Shown: positions 20,960 through 31,509, counted from the first letter of the stretch. The stretch: 64,000 nt of DNA from Ichthyophis bannanicus (GCA_033557465.1 CM066043.1:76042662-76106661), one strand, 5' to 3'. The notes: generated from the sequence alone by a model not told the origin. A program made the numbers and translations.

Positions 20960-22840
20960 TAGTGCCCGTAGGAGGTTGGCTATGGTAGTTTTACCTTGCC
21001 TGGGTCCAAATTACATCAGAACGGTGGTTGCTGGAGGTCATTCAAAAAGGTTATGCGTTGGAGTTTCAGAGGCTGGTAAAGTATTAGTTCGTACAGTCTC
21101 CATACAAGGTGCCAGCCAAGTGCGCCGTGGTGAGAGAGACGGTACAGAGACTACTCGACCTCAAAGCAGTAGTACCGGTGCCTCCAGACCAATGCGGCTT
21201 CGGTCGGTACTCCATATACTTTGTAGTCCCGAAAAAGGAAGGGACTTTTCGGCCAATTTTAGATCTCAAGAGGGTAAATCGTTGCCTTTGCGTATCTCAT
21301 TTTCGTATGGAAACCCTAAGGTGGCAGTAAGGAAAGGGGAGTTTCTTACTTCCCTGGACCTGTGAGAAGCGTACCTACACATTCCTATACGACAGGAACA
21401 TCAGAAATTTCTCAGATTTGCGGTTCCTCTAGGTCATTTTCAATTCTGGACCTTGCTGTTTGGGCTAGCTACAGTGCCACGAATGTTTACCAAGGTGATG
21501 GTCGTAGTAGCGGCAGCGTTGCGAAAGGAGGGCGTTTCTCATGCACCCTTATCTAGACGATTGGTTAATCCGAGCGAAGTCCAGAGTCGAGAGCGAATCG
21601 GCTACAAACAGTGGTAACATTCTTACAGAGTCTCGGTTGGGTAGTCAATATGGCAAAGAGCAAGTTGGTTCCATCACAACACCTAGAGGACCTGGGAGCT
21701 CGGTTCGATACAAACTTTGGGCGAATCTTTCTGCCGCAACAACGAGCGAATGGATTGAGGAGGCTAGTCCAGCAATTTCTGAGCAGAACAGCTCCCACAG
21801 CGTGGCATTATCTGCAGTTGTTCAGGACCATGGCGACCACTCTAGAGCTCATCCCGTGGGCAAGAGCTCACATGAGACCATTGCAGAGGGCATTGCTCAG
21901 GTGTTGGTCGCATCAGAACGATTCTCTGTACGAAGACTGCCTTGTCAGAGGGAGATGCGGCAAGCGCTTCAATGGTGGTTACTTCCGGGGTGCCTGGAAA
22001 AGGGGATGCCTTTGGAGGCGCCTTGTTGGTTATCTCTAACGATGGATGCCAGCCTCTGGGGCTGGGGGGGGGGGGGAGGGGCTCATTTTCAAGGACGGTT
22101 CGCCCAGGGTCAGTGGACTGATCGAGAAAAGAGCTGGTCAATCAACAGGTTGGAATTAAGAGCGGTGATGCTATCTCTGCAAGCCTTTCAAGTTTATCTT
22201 CACAGCAGTAACATTCAGGTGTTTTCCGACAATGCAACCACAGTGGCCTATATCAATCGGCAAGGCGTCACAAGCAGTGTTCAGATGGAAGCCGAGGCCG
22301 AACAGTTGTTCGAGTGGGCCAAAGTAAATTTACTGGCTTTCTCGGCAGTGCATGTAGTGGGAGTGGACAATGTGGAGGCTGACTTCTTCAGTTGAGTGAA
22401 GGTGGACCCAGGGGAGTGGGTCCTCAATCAAGAAGTGTTTGAGACGCTGGTGCGTCGTTGGGGAACGCCAGTCATGGATCTCATGGCGACGTTCCAGTCG
22501 GCAAAGGTCGATCACTTTTTCAGCAAACGAAAAGAAAGGATGTCGGAGGGCCTGGATGCTCTCATACAGGTTTGGCCGGAAGAGCAACTTCTGTACGTGT
22601 TTCCACGTTGGGTGTTAATCAGAAAGGAGGTGCAGCGGATCGAGCGTCACAGAGGTCAAGTGATGTTAATAGCGCCGGATTGGCCAAGGCGGCCTTGGTA
22701 CGCAGATTTGATGAGGCTCTTGGTGGAGAAACCATGGCGCCTCCCTCATCGGACCGATCTGTTGTCTCAGGGTCCACTGCACATGCCTCACGTGGATTGG
22801 TTCTCGGTTACAGCTTGGCTATTGAGAGGGCTAGGCTGAG
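20960..22840 (+). pseudogene. DIRS ORF2: RT, RNase H and methyltransferase-like domains, copy B, broken
   Basis: RT has FGRYSIYFVVPKKEGTFRPI (about 21,197-21,256), ILDLKRVNRC, and the catalytic HPYLDDWLIRA (about 21,541). RNase H has TMDASLWGWG (about 22,040) with a run of 13 G (22,064-22,076) that pads GWG-AH with extra Gly codons. SDNATTVAYINRQG follows at about 22,228. The methyltransferase-like part has PVMDLMATFQSAKVDHFFSK (about 22,471) and LIAPDWPRRPWYADLMRLL. A stop at 21,363 and frameshifts near 21,420-21,540 and 22,395 break it. Confidence 0.85.
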
Positions 22841-22925
22841 GACGAAAGGCTATTCCGCGTCGGTGATTAGCACTTTGTTGAAGGCAAGGAAGAGATCTAC
22901 CTCTTTAGCATATGTTCGCATAAGA
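22760..22925 (+). pseudogene. DIRS tyrosine recombinase (ORF3), copy B, N-terminal piece
   Basis: Reads SRGLVLGYSLAIERARLRTK, GYSASVISTLLKARKRSTSL and AYVR, parallel to GLALERERLRRRGYSPLVID and LSTSLAYVRVWRVFERW of copy D. It overlaps the end of ORF2 in another frame and is cut by the CR1 insertion at about 22,925. Confidence 0.85.
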
Positions 22926-23012
22926 ACATAAGATATGCCATACTGGGTCAGACCAAGGTCCATCAAGTCCAGTATCCTGTTTCCAACAGTGGCCAATCTA
23001 GGTCATACGTAC

Positions 23013-26000
23013 CTAGCAGTTTCCCCAAAAGACACAGGTTCCGCAACGCTTGTACTGGGTCAAGCATTGATATCCTGGGTCCCTCCTTAATAATGGTTTA
23101 TGGACCTTTCCTCCAGGAACTTGTCCAAACCTTTTTTTAAACCCAGCTACACTAACAGCCTTTACTACATCCTCCGGTAACAAATTCCAAAGTTTGATTA
23201 CACGTTGAGTGAAAAAATATTTTCTTTTATTAGTTTTAAATAGTTTACCCTGTAGCTTCATTGCATGTCCCCTAGTCTTTCTATATTCTGATAACGTAAA
23301 CAATCGATCTACGTTTACCTGTTCCACTCCGTTCATTAATTTATAGACTTCTATCATATCTCCCCTCAGCTGTCTCTTTTCCAGGTTAAAGAGCCCTAAC
23401 CTTTTTAGCCTCTCTTCATAGGAGTAGCCTTCCATCCCCTTTACCATTTTGGTGGCTCTTCTCTGAACCTTTTCTAATAACTCTATATCCTTTTTAAGAT
23501 ACGGCGACCAGAATTGCACACAATATTCAAGGTGCGGTCTCACCATGGAACGATATAGAGGCATTATAATATCTTTTGTTTTATTTTCCATTCCTTTCCT
23601 TATCATACCTAGCATTCTATTCGCTCTCTTGGCTGACGCTGCACACTGGGCCGAGGGTTTTAACATGTCATCCACAATGACGCCTAAATCTTTTTCCTGG
23701 GTGGTGGTTCCTAATGTGGAACCTTGCATTGTGTAACCATAGTTTGGGTTGTTCTTCCCTAGGTGCATAACTGTGCACTTGTCCACATTAAATTTCATCT
23801 GCCATTTTGATGCCCAGTCTTCTAATTTATCAAGATCCTCTTGCAATTTTCCACAATCCTCTTGGGTTTTAACAACTTTAAATAGTTTTGTGTCATCTGC
23901 AAATTTGATAACCTCACTCGTTATTCCACTTTCCAGGTCATTTATGAATGTGTCAAAAAGCAGCGGACCCAGCACAGATCCCTGGGGTACACCACTATTC
24001 ACCTTTCTCCATTGGGAAAATTGGCCATTTAGCCCAGCCCTCTGCTTTCTGTCTCTTAACCAGTTCTTGATCCACAGTAGTACACTACCTCCTATCCCAT
24101 GACTCTTTAGTTTTGCCAAAAGTCTCTGATGAGGGACCTTGTCAAAGGCTTTCTGGAAGTCCAGATACACTATATCAACCGACTCACCTTTGTCCACCTG
24201 TTTATTCACACTTTCAAAAAAACATAACAGATTAGTAAGACAAGATCTTCCTTGTCTAAAGCTATGTTGGCTGTCTCCCATTAGGCCATGACTATCTACA
24301 TGCTGAGTAATTTTATTCTTTATGATGGTTTCTACCATTTTTCCCGGAACTGACGTGAGGCTCACCGGTCTGAGGTTTCCCGGATCACCCCTGGAACCCT
24401 TTTTAAAAACTGGTGTTACATTGGCGATCCTCCAATCTTCAGGTATTAGAGATGATTTTAATGATAGTTCACAGATTACTAATAGCAGGTCTGCAATCTC
24501 ATATTTCAGTTCTTTCAACACCCTTGGATGTATACCATCCGGCCCAGGTGATTTGCTACTCTTCAGTTTATCTAATAGTTGTAATACATCTTCCCGATGT
24601 ATCGATATTTACTTCAATTCTTCCACACCTTTAAATACCACTTCAGTCTTGGGTAACATCCCTACATCTTCCTCAGTAAAGACCGAAGCAAAGAATTCAT
24701 TCAGTCTCTCCGCTATCGCCTTGTCGCTTCTTAGTGCCCCTTTAACTCCTCTATCATCTAATGGACCAACTGACTCTCACAGGTTTTTTGCTACGGATGT
24801 ACTTGAAAAAAATCTTTATTTCGTGTTTTTCTTCCACAGCAAGCTTCTTCTCAAATTCTCTCTTTGCCTGCTTTATCAATGCCTTGCATTTGATTTGCCA
24901 GTGCTTGTGCTGTTTCCAGGTTTCGTTGTTACTTTTTTCCATTTCCTGAAAGATGCTTTTTTGGCAACAGCCTCTCTGACCTCACCTTTAAACCATGCTG
25001 GCAGTTTTTTGGACTTCCTTCCACTTTTCTTAAAGCGTGGAATACAGCTGGTCTGGGCTTCCAAGATAGTATTTTTCAACAACACCCAAGCTTGATGTCA
25101 GTCTTTAACCTTTGCAACTGCTCCTTTTAGTTTTTTCTTAACTATTTTCCTCATTTTATCATAGTCTCCCTTTCGAAAGTTAAAAGGTAGTACTGTGGAT
25201 TTCCGTACTATCCCTCCTCCACTAATTAAATCAAAGGCGATCATGCTATGATCACTATTGCCAAGTGGCCCCAACACCCTTATCTCTTGCACTAGATGTG
25301 GTGTTCCACTAAGGACCAGGTCTAATATGGCTTCCCCTCTGATCGGTTCATGAACCAGTTGCTCCAAGAAGCAGTCATTTATGTCATCTAGGAACTTTAT
25401 CTCCCTAGCATGTCCTGCCGTGACACTGACCCAGTCGATACCGGGGTAATTCAAATCACCCATTATTATTACTGCGCTGCAACTTTTGTTAGCTTCCTTG
25501 ATTTCTTTGAGCATTTCATCATCCATTTGTCATTCTGCCCCGGTGGTCGATAGTACACCCCCACTGCCATCGCCTTCCCCTTTTTACATGGAATTTCAAT
25601 CCATAGAGATTCTACAGCAAATTTTGTTTCCTGCAAAACTTTAATCCTTTCTGACTCAATGCCCTCTCTAACATAGAGCGCAACCCCTCCACCAATTTGA
25701 TCAGCTCTATCATTACGATACAGTTTGTACCCAGGTATCACAGTGTCCCACTGGTTGTCCTCCTTCCACCATGTCTCTGATATTCCAATCATATCTAACC
25801 TCTCATTTAGTCCTATATATTCTAACTCTCCCATCTTATTTTTTAGACTTCTAGCATTTGCATACAAGCATTTTAGAGACTGTATTTTATTCATATTAAT
25901 TTGGCTATTGGTAGACATGGGTAATTTGGGATCTTTAAGCTCTGTCTGCTCCATACTTGAGGGCATTTGGGCTACTTTGTTCTTTTTTGGAACCTCTCTG

Positions 26001-26041
26001 CTTTTGGTAGTATCCTTCAAGGATACATTCTTCTGAACCAT
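23013..26041 (-). pseudogene. CR1 ORF2: AP endonuclease and reverse transcriptase, frameshifted
   Basis: The endonuclease part has LYANARSLKNKMGEL, DMIGISETWWKED, VALYVREGIE (26,041-25,469) and, in a second frame, IIMGDLNYPGIDW, LDLVLSG and NSDHSMIAFD (25,526-25,098). A linker with several frame changes follows (25,085-24,540). RT (24,521-23,013) is open for 502 codons with NVTPVFKKGS, RPVSLTSVPGKMVE, VDIVYLDFQKAFDKVPHQRL, SGVPQGSVLGPLLF and IKFADDTKLF. FADD as motif C is usual for CR1. The RT catalytic residues look intact, but the whole polyprotein is not one frame. Confidence 0.9.
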
Positions 26042-26076
26042 CTGCTCTTGGGCGACTGTCGGCTTTCCCCTATTAT

Positions 26077-26997
26077 CTAGTTTAAAAGCTGCTCTCTCTC
26101 CTTTTTAAAAGTTAATGCCAGCAGCCTGGTTCCATCCCGGTTAAGGTGAAGCCCATCCCTTCGGAAGAGTCCCTCCTTTCCCCAGAATGTTCCCCAGTTC
26201 CTAACAAATCCAAAACCCTCATCTCTGCACCATTGTCTCATCCATGCATTGAGACTCCGGAGCTCTGCCTGCCTTTTGTGTCCTGCGCGTGGAACGGGAA
26301 GCATTTCGGAGAATGCTACCCTGGAAGTTCTGGATTTCAACTTCCTACCTAAAAGCCTAAATTTAGCCTCCAGAACCTCCCTACCAAATTTTCCTATGTC
26401 ATTGGTACCGACATGTACCAAGACAGCAGACTCCTCCCCAGCACTATCTAAGACCTTATCTAGGTGGCGTTTGAGGTCCGCTACCTTCGCAGCAGGCAGG
26501 CATGTTACCAGGCGATCCTCACGTCCACCAGCCACCCAGCTATCTACATGCCTAATGATCGAATCACCAACTATAATGGCTGTCCTAACCCTTCCCTCAT
26601 AGGCACATGGCCCTGGAGAAACTTCCTCGGTGCGAGAGGGTTTTACATCACCTGGAGGACAGGTCCTAGTTACAGGATCACTTCCTGCCATACCAGGGTG
26701 ATGCTTTCCTGTCACATGACCTCGCTCCTCCATGGCAACAGGGATGCTGCCAGACTGGAGGTGGGACTTCAGGACTATATCCCTATAGGTCTCGTCTATG
26801 TACCTCTCTGTCTGTCTTATGTTTTCCAAGTCTGCTACTCTAGCCTCTAGAGAACGGACTCGTTCCCTGAGAGCAAAGAGTTCCTTGCACCTAGTGCACA
26901 CGTAAGACCTCTCACCAACTGGGAGAAAATCATACATGTGACACTCAATGCAAAAGACTGGAAAGCCCCCATCTCGCTGCTGGACTGCTGTCTGCAT
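26077..26997 (-). CDS. CR1 ORF1 protein with esterase domain
   Basis: An uninterrupted ORF of 306 codons. The N-terminus has FCIECHMYDFLPV and YVCTRCKELF, a C-x2-C ... C-x2-C zinc-like pair, followed by a short Leu/Arg heptad stretch (LRERVRSLEARVADLEN) suited to multimerisation. The C-terminal half is an SGNH-type esterase: TAIIVGDSIIRHVD carries the catalytic Ser block, VHVGTNDIG is block III, and RRDGLHLNRDGTRLLAL carries the His. Such esterase ORF1 proteins are known from CR1/L2-type LINEs. It lies 35 bases upstream of ORF2. Confidence 0.88.
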   Translation of the reverse strand: MQTAVQQRDGGFPVFCIECHMYDFLPVGERSYVCTRCKELFALRERVRSLEARVADLENIRQTERYIDETYRDIVLKSHLQSGSIPVAMEERGHVTGKHHPGMAGSDPVTRTCPPGDVKPSRTEEVSPGPCAYEGRVRTAIIVGDSIIRHVDSWVAGGREDRLVTCLPAAKVADLKRHLDKVLDSAGEESAVLVHVGTNDIGKFGREVLEAKFRLLGRKLKSRTSRVAFSEMLPVPRAGHKRQAELRSLNAWMRQWCRDEGFGFVRNWGTFWGKEGLFRRDGLHLNRDGTRLLALTFKKEREQLLN

Positions 26998-27309
26998 CTT
27001 AGTTTTAAGTTTTTGTTTAGATCTTTAAGTTCTTTACTTACTAAGGGTTGCCAATAAAACTGTACCTAATAAGTTTAATATACCTTGTTCACCTGAAGCT
27101 TAATTAATCTCATGTCCTTAGTGTATGACTGATTTGGGTAACAAGCTTCACCTGAGAGCATCTCCTGTCTGTTAAAATGTGTAAGTACCTATAAAGCTAC
27201 AAGTATCCCAGGGGTGGGTGGGAGTGGGGAGGGAGGGAGGGAAATAACACCACTTATTAAAAGAGGGCTGCTACACAGTACCCTGTCCTATGCTGTTGAG
27301 GTAAGCTAT

Positions 27310-28160
27310 ATTCTTATTGGATTTAAATTATAGCTCTTTGCTGCTGCTAGGCTCTAACCTACTATGAAATTCAAACTACATGCTCTCCGCTGGGCTCCAA
27401 ATTCAACCAGAAAGCTCTCCTCTGTGTTCCAAATGTAAACTAAAAGTACTTTGCTGATGCTAGGCCCTGAATGACTATTAAATTTAAACCACAAGCTCTC
27501 TGCTGGGTATGAAATTTAACCAGAAAGCTCTCTTCTGTGTTTTAAATGTAAACCTAAACTGCTGCTACTAGGCCCTGACTGATTTAACAAAAAATAGTGG
27601 GTTCACAGATTAATTAGCTTTAATAATAAGAATTCCTTTCAGAAAATTCCCATAAGTATATACTCACAGTTGCAGATCTCTACAGAAGTAACAGTCCCCT
27701 TTTGTAGTCTTTCAAGTCTGAAGCTCACAGAGCTCTAGTTGAGCTATTTATGCCTTTGCTGCTGAGGTAAGCTGTGACCAACTTCCTGGATGATTAACAG
27801 TCCTTTCTTGGCTGAGTCTTTCAAAATGGCCTTTTGATCTGCCACCTGGTGTTTACACCTATTGAAAAACGTTTCATAGGTCTCTTGCCTCCTAGGTAGA
27901 AGGCCTCTTTGTAAATGTCTCTAGAAGACTATTTGCTGCTCAAAGAGTACTGACCCTGTTTTGCCTTTTGTGCTAATCTATATTCTTATTTGATTTAAAT
28001 TATAGCTCTTTGCTGCTGCTAGGCTCTAACTTATTATGAAATTTAAACTACAAGCTCTCTGCTGGGTTCTAAATTTAACCAGAAAGCTCTCTTCTGTTTT
28101 AAATGTAAACTAAAAGTACTTTGCTGATGCTAGGCCCTGAATGACTATTAAATTTAAACA
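27310..28160 (-). repeat. tandem monomers in the CR1 5' region
   Basis: Units of about 110 bases carry GCTGCTGCTAGGCTCTAAC, GAAATTCAAACTACA or close variants, GCTCTCTGCTGGG and AACCAGAAAGCTCTCTTCTG. Copies start near 27,340, 27,452, 27,560 and again near 28,010 and 28,110. The block at 27,312-27,485 recurs at 27,981-28,155, about 669 bases away. By analogy with other LINEs, tandem monomers upstream of ORF1 may act as promoter units; that is inference. Confidence 0.7.
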
Positions 28161-28690
28161 CATACATCTGGTGGGTCTTTGAAGTATAGTGTGTTGATAG
28201 ACGGTTTGAGGCATTAAGAGCATCAATTCCACAGGTGCTGGCTTTTTTGCAGGATGGTGTGGAGAAGGGCTTAGCGGCCGCAAGTAGCTGCATTGTCCTG
28301 TTATAGAGGAAAGATAGGGTGTGAAGCACTAGGAGCTCACAGAAATGTCAAACGGATTTTAAGAGCGGTGTCTCTTTTGAGGCCGCCGTGTAGACAGGTA
28401 GTGCCAAAGTGGAATCTCCCATTCGTATTAAAAGTGTTGGGGCGAGAGCCGTTTGAGCCTCTAAGGATCTCACACTCAAGGTAGTGTTCCTGGTGGCTAT
28501 TTGCTCGGCTAGAAGAATCTCCGAGTTACAGGCTTTGTCCTGTAAGAAGCCTTTTTTGTCCTTTTATGATATGAAGGTGGTTTTGAGGCCGGTGCCGTCT
28601 TTTTTGCCCAAAGTGGTTTCGGCATTTCACATGAATCAGGTGGTTTCTTTACTGTGTCACCCACTAACGTACCCAGAGGCTAAAAAGGGC
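28160..28690 (+). pseudogene. DIRS tyrosine recombinase (ORF3), copy B, middle piece
   Basis: After the CR1 the ORF resumes with IWWVFE, then VPQVLAFLQDGVEKGLAA-like sequence, VPKWNLPFVLKVLGREPFEP and the box I segment CSARRISELQALSCKKP (from 28,493) with the catalytic Arg present. VVSAFHMNQVVSLL follows. The reading is interrupted near 28,470 (frame change), and the piece ends at the next insertion, near PLTYPEA. Confidence 0.8.
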
Positions 28691-30050
28691 TTGGGTCGTT
28701 TGATGGGGCAGTATTTTTATGGCTAGGGCTCCTATGAAGGTATTTTGCAAAGCCTTCTGGATCCTGTAGTTTTCACCATTAGCCAAAGAAGTGTAGTTGA
28801 AGCAGAGGGTAAGGTTTAAACTCAGGCTTTATTCCCCGTCCGGGGTGGATTCATAACAGTGGAACTTAAAGCAGGTCATACCCTTCGTCTGATAACACAA
28901 TTAAAGAAAAATACTTTCAACAAAACTTAGCTTTCTTCAGCATTAAACCATGAACAAAAAGTAACAGAAAACAGTTCCTTTCACTCACAGAACTCTGGCA
29001 CCTGTCTCTTCTCATAAACAGTTCTGGCTGCTTTTAACATAGAGATGCTATACAATCAGATAATGTGTACGTGCAGTCCATCTCATTTTCCTCTAAAGAT
29101 TCTCCAAGAGGTTCAATCTACATCTCCTCTTCATCAGAGTAAACCTCTGGCTGCCAATTGCCGTTAAAGTTATAAGGTTCTTGTCGGGGAGTTAAAACAC
29201 TCTCCTCCCCCACTATACCAGTGGCCCGTGGGTAACTACCATATTTCCTGTAGTTGGGTTCCTGAGAACTACAGAGCTCTTGGTACGTGCATAGAAAGTC
29301 AGGGTATTGCAAACCTCTCTTATTAGGGTAAATACGCCTACCTTTAGGCACTGCTGTTTCCTGCTCTCTCGGATAAGCACAGCTCTGCTTGGAAGCCCCT
29401 TTTCCACGGTGTTTCTCTGATTCATTCAAATGTGCTTCAGGGTAAAAGTTTTCCCCTTCTGCATTTCTGGTGTTAGGTAATTTATATCTTAAAGCCTTGG
29501 CTGTTGGACTGCCTTCTCTGCTTGCCTCACAGCAATGCTCCTGGGAATATTGAAAGGCTGTGCACTGCTGTTCCCAACAGCTTCTCCGAGAATCACCAAC
29601 CTCCTGTGCTCTGGATAATCCCCTTGGCTCCGTCCTCACAGCTCCACGGACACTGCTCTCAAGCTCAGCAGTTCCTAACGCTTCTCCCGTAGTTCCAACT
29701 ACAGCCCTTGTAGTTCCTACTACTTCTCTCTCAGTTCCACTTTCTCCTTCAGTTCTCTCCCTACCTTCCGGTAAGTGATTTTTAAGTACGTTCAAACTGG
29801 TGTTAGCCTGGGCTCCGCCCCCATGCAGGTGCTCTTCGTTTTCTAATGAATTCTGTGCTCCCTTTCTGTTCGGGCGTTCCCTAACACCTCGTGGCTTTGT
29901 TTTCATCTGTTGCTCATAGCAACCTTCCCCCATGTGTGAACCTGAGCTGTCAGTTTCCCTTACATTTTGCTCACAATCCCCTACTTCCATGGGTTCTGAT
30001 GGCGCTACCTTATGACAACTGGTGTTCACTGATTCTGCGGAGGGTTCCTC
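28690..30050 (-). mobile_element. inserted element of uncertain class (possible LTR-element fragment)
   Basis: About 1.35 kb separates the two halves of the recombinase ORF of copy B. On the minus strand it holds a 313-codon ORF, then 3' flanking DNA with AATAAA (about 28,836-28,831) and about 100-140 further bases. A purine-rich stretch (AGAGGAAAATGAGA, about 29,098-29,085) is directly followed by TG. This could be a polypurine tract and LTR start, giving an LTR of roughly 0.36 kb, but a second LTR, PBS or RT is not seen. Exact ends and the target duplication remain open. Confidence 0.45.
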
Positions 30051-30059
30051 CGCTGACAA
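29118..30059 (-). CDS. unknown 313-codon ORF in the inserted element
   Basis: I do not recognise this protein. It is hydrophilic, rich in Glu, Arg, Ser and Gly, with TEREVVGTTRAVVGTTGEAL as an internal short repeat, and it ends with NWQPEVYSDEEEM. There are no transmembrane segments and no zinc knuckle, protease or polymerase motif. An uninterrupted frame of this length in repeat DNA suggests a real element protein. The first few codons may belong to the host DIRS flank, because the insertion boundary is near 30,050. A C-terminal gag or accessory protein of an LTR element is possible. Confidence 0.4.
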   Translation of the reverse strand: MSAEEPSAESVNTSCHKVAPSEPMEVGDCEQNVRETDSSGSHMGEGCYEQQMKTKPRGVRERPNRKGAQNSLENEEHLHGGGAQANTSLNVLKNHLPEGRERTEGESGTEREVVGTTRAVVGTTGEALGTAELESSVRGAVRTEPRGLSRAQEVGDSRRSCWEQQCTAFQYSQEHCCEASREGSPTAKALRYKLPNTRNAEGENFYPEAHLNESEKHRGKGASKQSCAYPREQETAVPKGRRIYPNKRGLQYPDFLCTYQELCSSQEPNYRKYGSYPRATGIVGEESVLTPRQEPYNFNGNWQPEVYSDEEEM

Positions 30060-30460
30060 GTTACATCTCTTGGATGTCCGTAGGGCTTTGAAAAACTTAT
30101 GTCAGGAGGACAGCGGGTTTCCGCAAGTCAGATAGGCTGTTCGTCCTGTTTGGAGTGCCGAAAAAGGGAGAAGCAGCATCAAAAGCTTCCATTGCCAGGT
30201 GGATTAAAGAAGCCATAGCTTCCGCGTATGTTTTAAAGGGTAAGGCGGTACCACAAGGTCTAAGAGCTCATTCGACTAGAGCGCAAGCGGCGTCTTGGGC
30301 TGAGTTCCATTTAGTACCTGCTGTAGAAATTTGTAAGGCAGCTACCTGGTCATCATTAAATTCTTTTGTCAAGCATTACCATCTTGATGTTCAGGCAGAA
30401 AGGGATACGTGTATTGGATCAGCGGTGCTTCAGGCTGGTCTAGCAGGTCCCTCCCGTTGA
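30050..30460 (+). pseudogene. DIRS tyrosine recombinase (ORF3), copy B, C-terminal piece
   Basis: DKLHLLDVRRALK is followed by a one-base gain at the A-run near 30,093. The frame then continues RKSDRLFVLFG, RAHSTRAQAASWAEFHL (box II His and Arg present) and ICKAATWSSLNSFVKHYHLD, which holds the nucleophile Tyr. The stop is after AGPSR at 30,458. All four catalytic residues of copy B are thus preserved, though the gene is split by two insertions and frameshifts. Confidence 0.85.
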
Positions 30461-30489
30461 TGGTTTTTACTGCTCTGTTACATCCCCAG

Positions 30490-30583
30490 AGGTTCGGGAC
30501 TAGACTGGAGGGACGATAAGGAAGGTTAAATTAGACTTAACTGCTAATTGTTGTTCCTTGAGGAACTCCAGTCTAGTCCCGTA
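30490..30583. repeat. DIRS copy B internal complementary region
   Basis: The left half (GGTTCGGGACTAGACTGGAG, GGACGATAAG) is the reverse complement of the left terminus at 18,489-18,522. The right half (AACTGCTAATTGTTGTTCCT, TGAGGAACTCCAGTCTAGTC) is the reverse complement of the right terminus at 30,970-31,015 plus 42,576-42,592. The ICR therefore records the undisturbed right end that copy C later split. Confidence 0.85.
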
Positions 30584-30881
30584 TCCCTCCCTAGATTTTT
30601 CTGTGAGCTAGTGCCTGAAGCAAACGAGATATGACAGGTAAGAGGAAGAAGCTTCTAGGCATGAGGATTAGGTGTGGGTCGCTATCCTCCATAAAGGGGG
30701 AGGGCAGGCCTAAGTGTTTCTAATAAGGATTCGCATGTTATAAGGGGAGATCAGTGAGCAAGATAATTTCTCTCTTAAAAGGTATTAGTTCAGTTAGTTA
30801 CAGTTTGTTCGGAGTGTGTTTACTACTTAATTGTTGCTCTGGTGAGTTTCCTTTGTCAATAGGTTACTGGAGTGAGGAGGC

Positions 30882-31015
30882 GGATCCTGGGAGAACATAC
30901 CAGTGTCATCACAAAAGGATGACGTTTCTCAGTCTCCAAGCTGCTGGAGGAGGAACACAACCCAGAGATTCGGGACTAGACTGGAGTTCCTCAAGGAACA
31001 ATAATAATCAGGTAA
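30882..31015. repeat. DIRS copy B right inverted terminal repeat, truncated by copy C
   Basis: Inverted partner of 18,501-18,607, from GGATCCTGGGAGAACATACC to ACTGGAGTTCCTCAAGGAAC. The following AATAATAATCAGGTAA is the unique right end, cut by insertion of copy C. Confidence 0.85.
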
Positions 31016-31205
31016 AGCATAGTTACTCACCTGTAACAGGTGATCTCCGGGAACAGCAGAAATTTAGTCCTCACATATGGGTATCGTCGGTACCGACGGA
31101 GCCTGCGCGGGAACGCACCCCAGCGTCCAATTAGAACGCTTTTGGGAGCATCCCACAGCGCCTGCGTGCTGCCTTCCCGCCTTTCCCAACTGCCTCTCTA
31201 CAGTT
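31016..31205. repeat. DIRS copy C left inverted terminal repeat
   Basis: It contains CACCTGTAACAGGTG, the palindrome TCGGTACCGA and GCGTCCAATTAGAACGCTTT, matched inverted at 42,411-42,575. A GA-rich tract (31,219-31,266) separates it from the ICR. Confidence 0.9.
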
Positions 31206-31295
31206 GAGTTTTAGAGCTGAGACAAAGAGAGAGAGCGAGGGAAAGGAAAAAAGAGAGAAAGAGAGATACAACTCCTAGGGGAGGTGGGTCGGTTC

Positions 31296-31394
31296 TGAGG
31301 ACTAAATTCCTGCTGTTCCCAGAGATCACCTGTTACAGGTGAGTAACTATGCTATCTCCAGGAACAAGCAGGAATGTAGTCATCACATATGGGG
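31296..31394. repeat. DIRS copy C internal complementary region
   Basis: The left half complements the left terminus of copy C and the right half (GCTATCTCCAGGAACAAG onwards) complements its right terminus at 42,540-42,575. Confidence 0.9.
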
Positions 31395-31509
31395 ACTCCC
31401 TAACTTTAGGTGCCAGGGAGAGACCCCAGAAGTTGTGTGTCCCTGAGAAGGGCTCCACTTTCCCCCATGGATGTCTGGCATCCTACCAGGGATGGTGGGC
31501 AGGAGTTGA

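Larger units (their letters stand above)
22925..28165 (-). mobile_element. CR1 LINE, near full-length, inserted in DIRS copy B
   Basis: A 5.2-kb minus-strand LINE: 5' region 28,165-26,998 with tandem monomers, ORF1 26,997-26,077, ORF2 26,041-23,013 and a 3' end at 22,925. The 3' end reads, on the minus strand, CTGACCCAGTATGGCATATC then TTATGTTCTTATG, a CR1-type repeat tail. DIRS sequence stops at TATGTTCGCAT and resumes with CTGGTGGGTCTTTGAAG (about 28,165), which restores the AYVR-(I)WWVFE reading. ORF2 carries several frameshifts. Confidence 0.88.

Noticed and set aside
24322..25095. 257-codon plus-strand ORF as a gene
   Set aside because: It is the antisense shadow of CR1 ORF2 (RT and linker region) and has no recognisable domain.
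27310..28160. Independent satellite array
   Set aside because: The array is bounded by CR1 ORF1 on one side and by the resumption of the DIRS reading frame on the other, so it belongs to the CR1 insertion.
27310..28160. CRISPR array
   Set aside because: The repeats are long, adjacent and degenerate without unique spacers, and the sequence is vertebrate.
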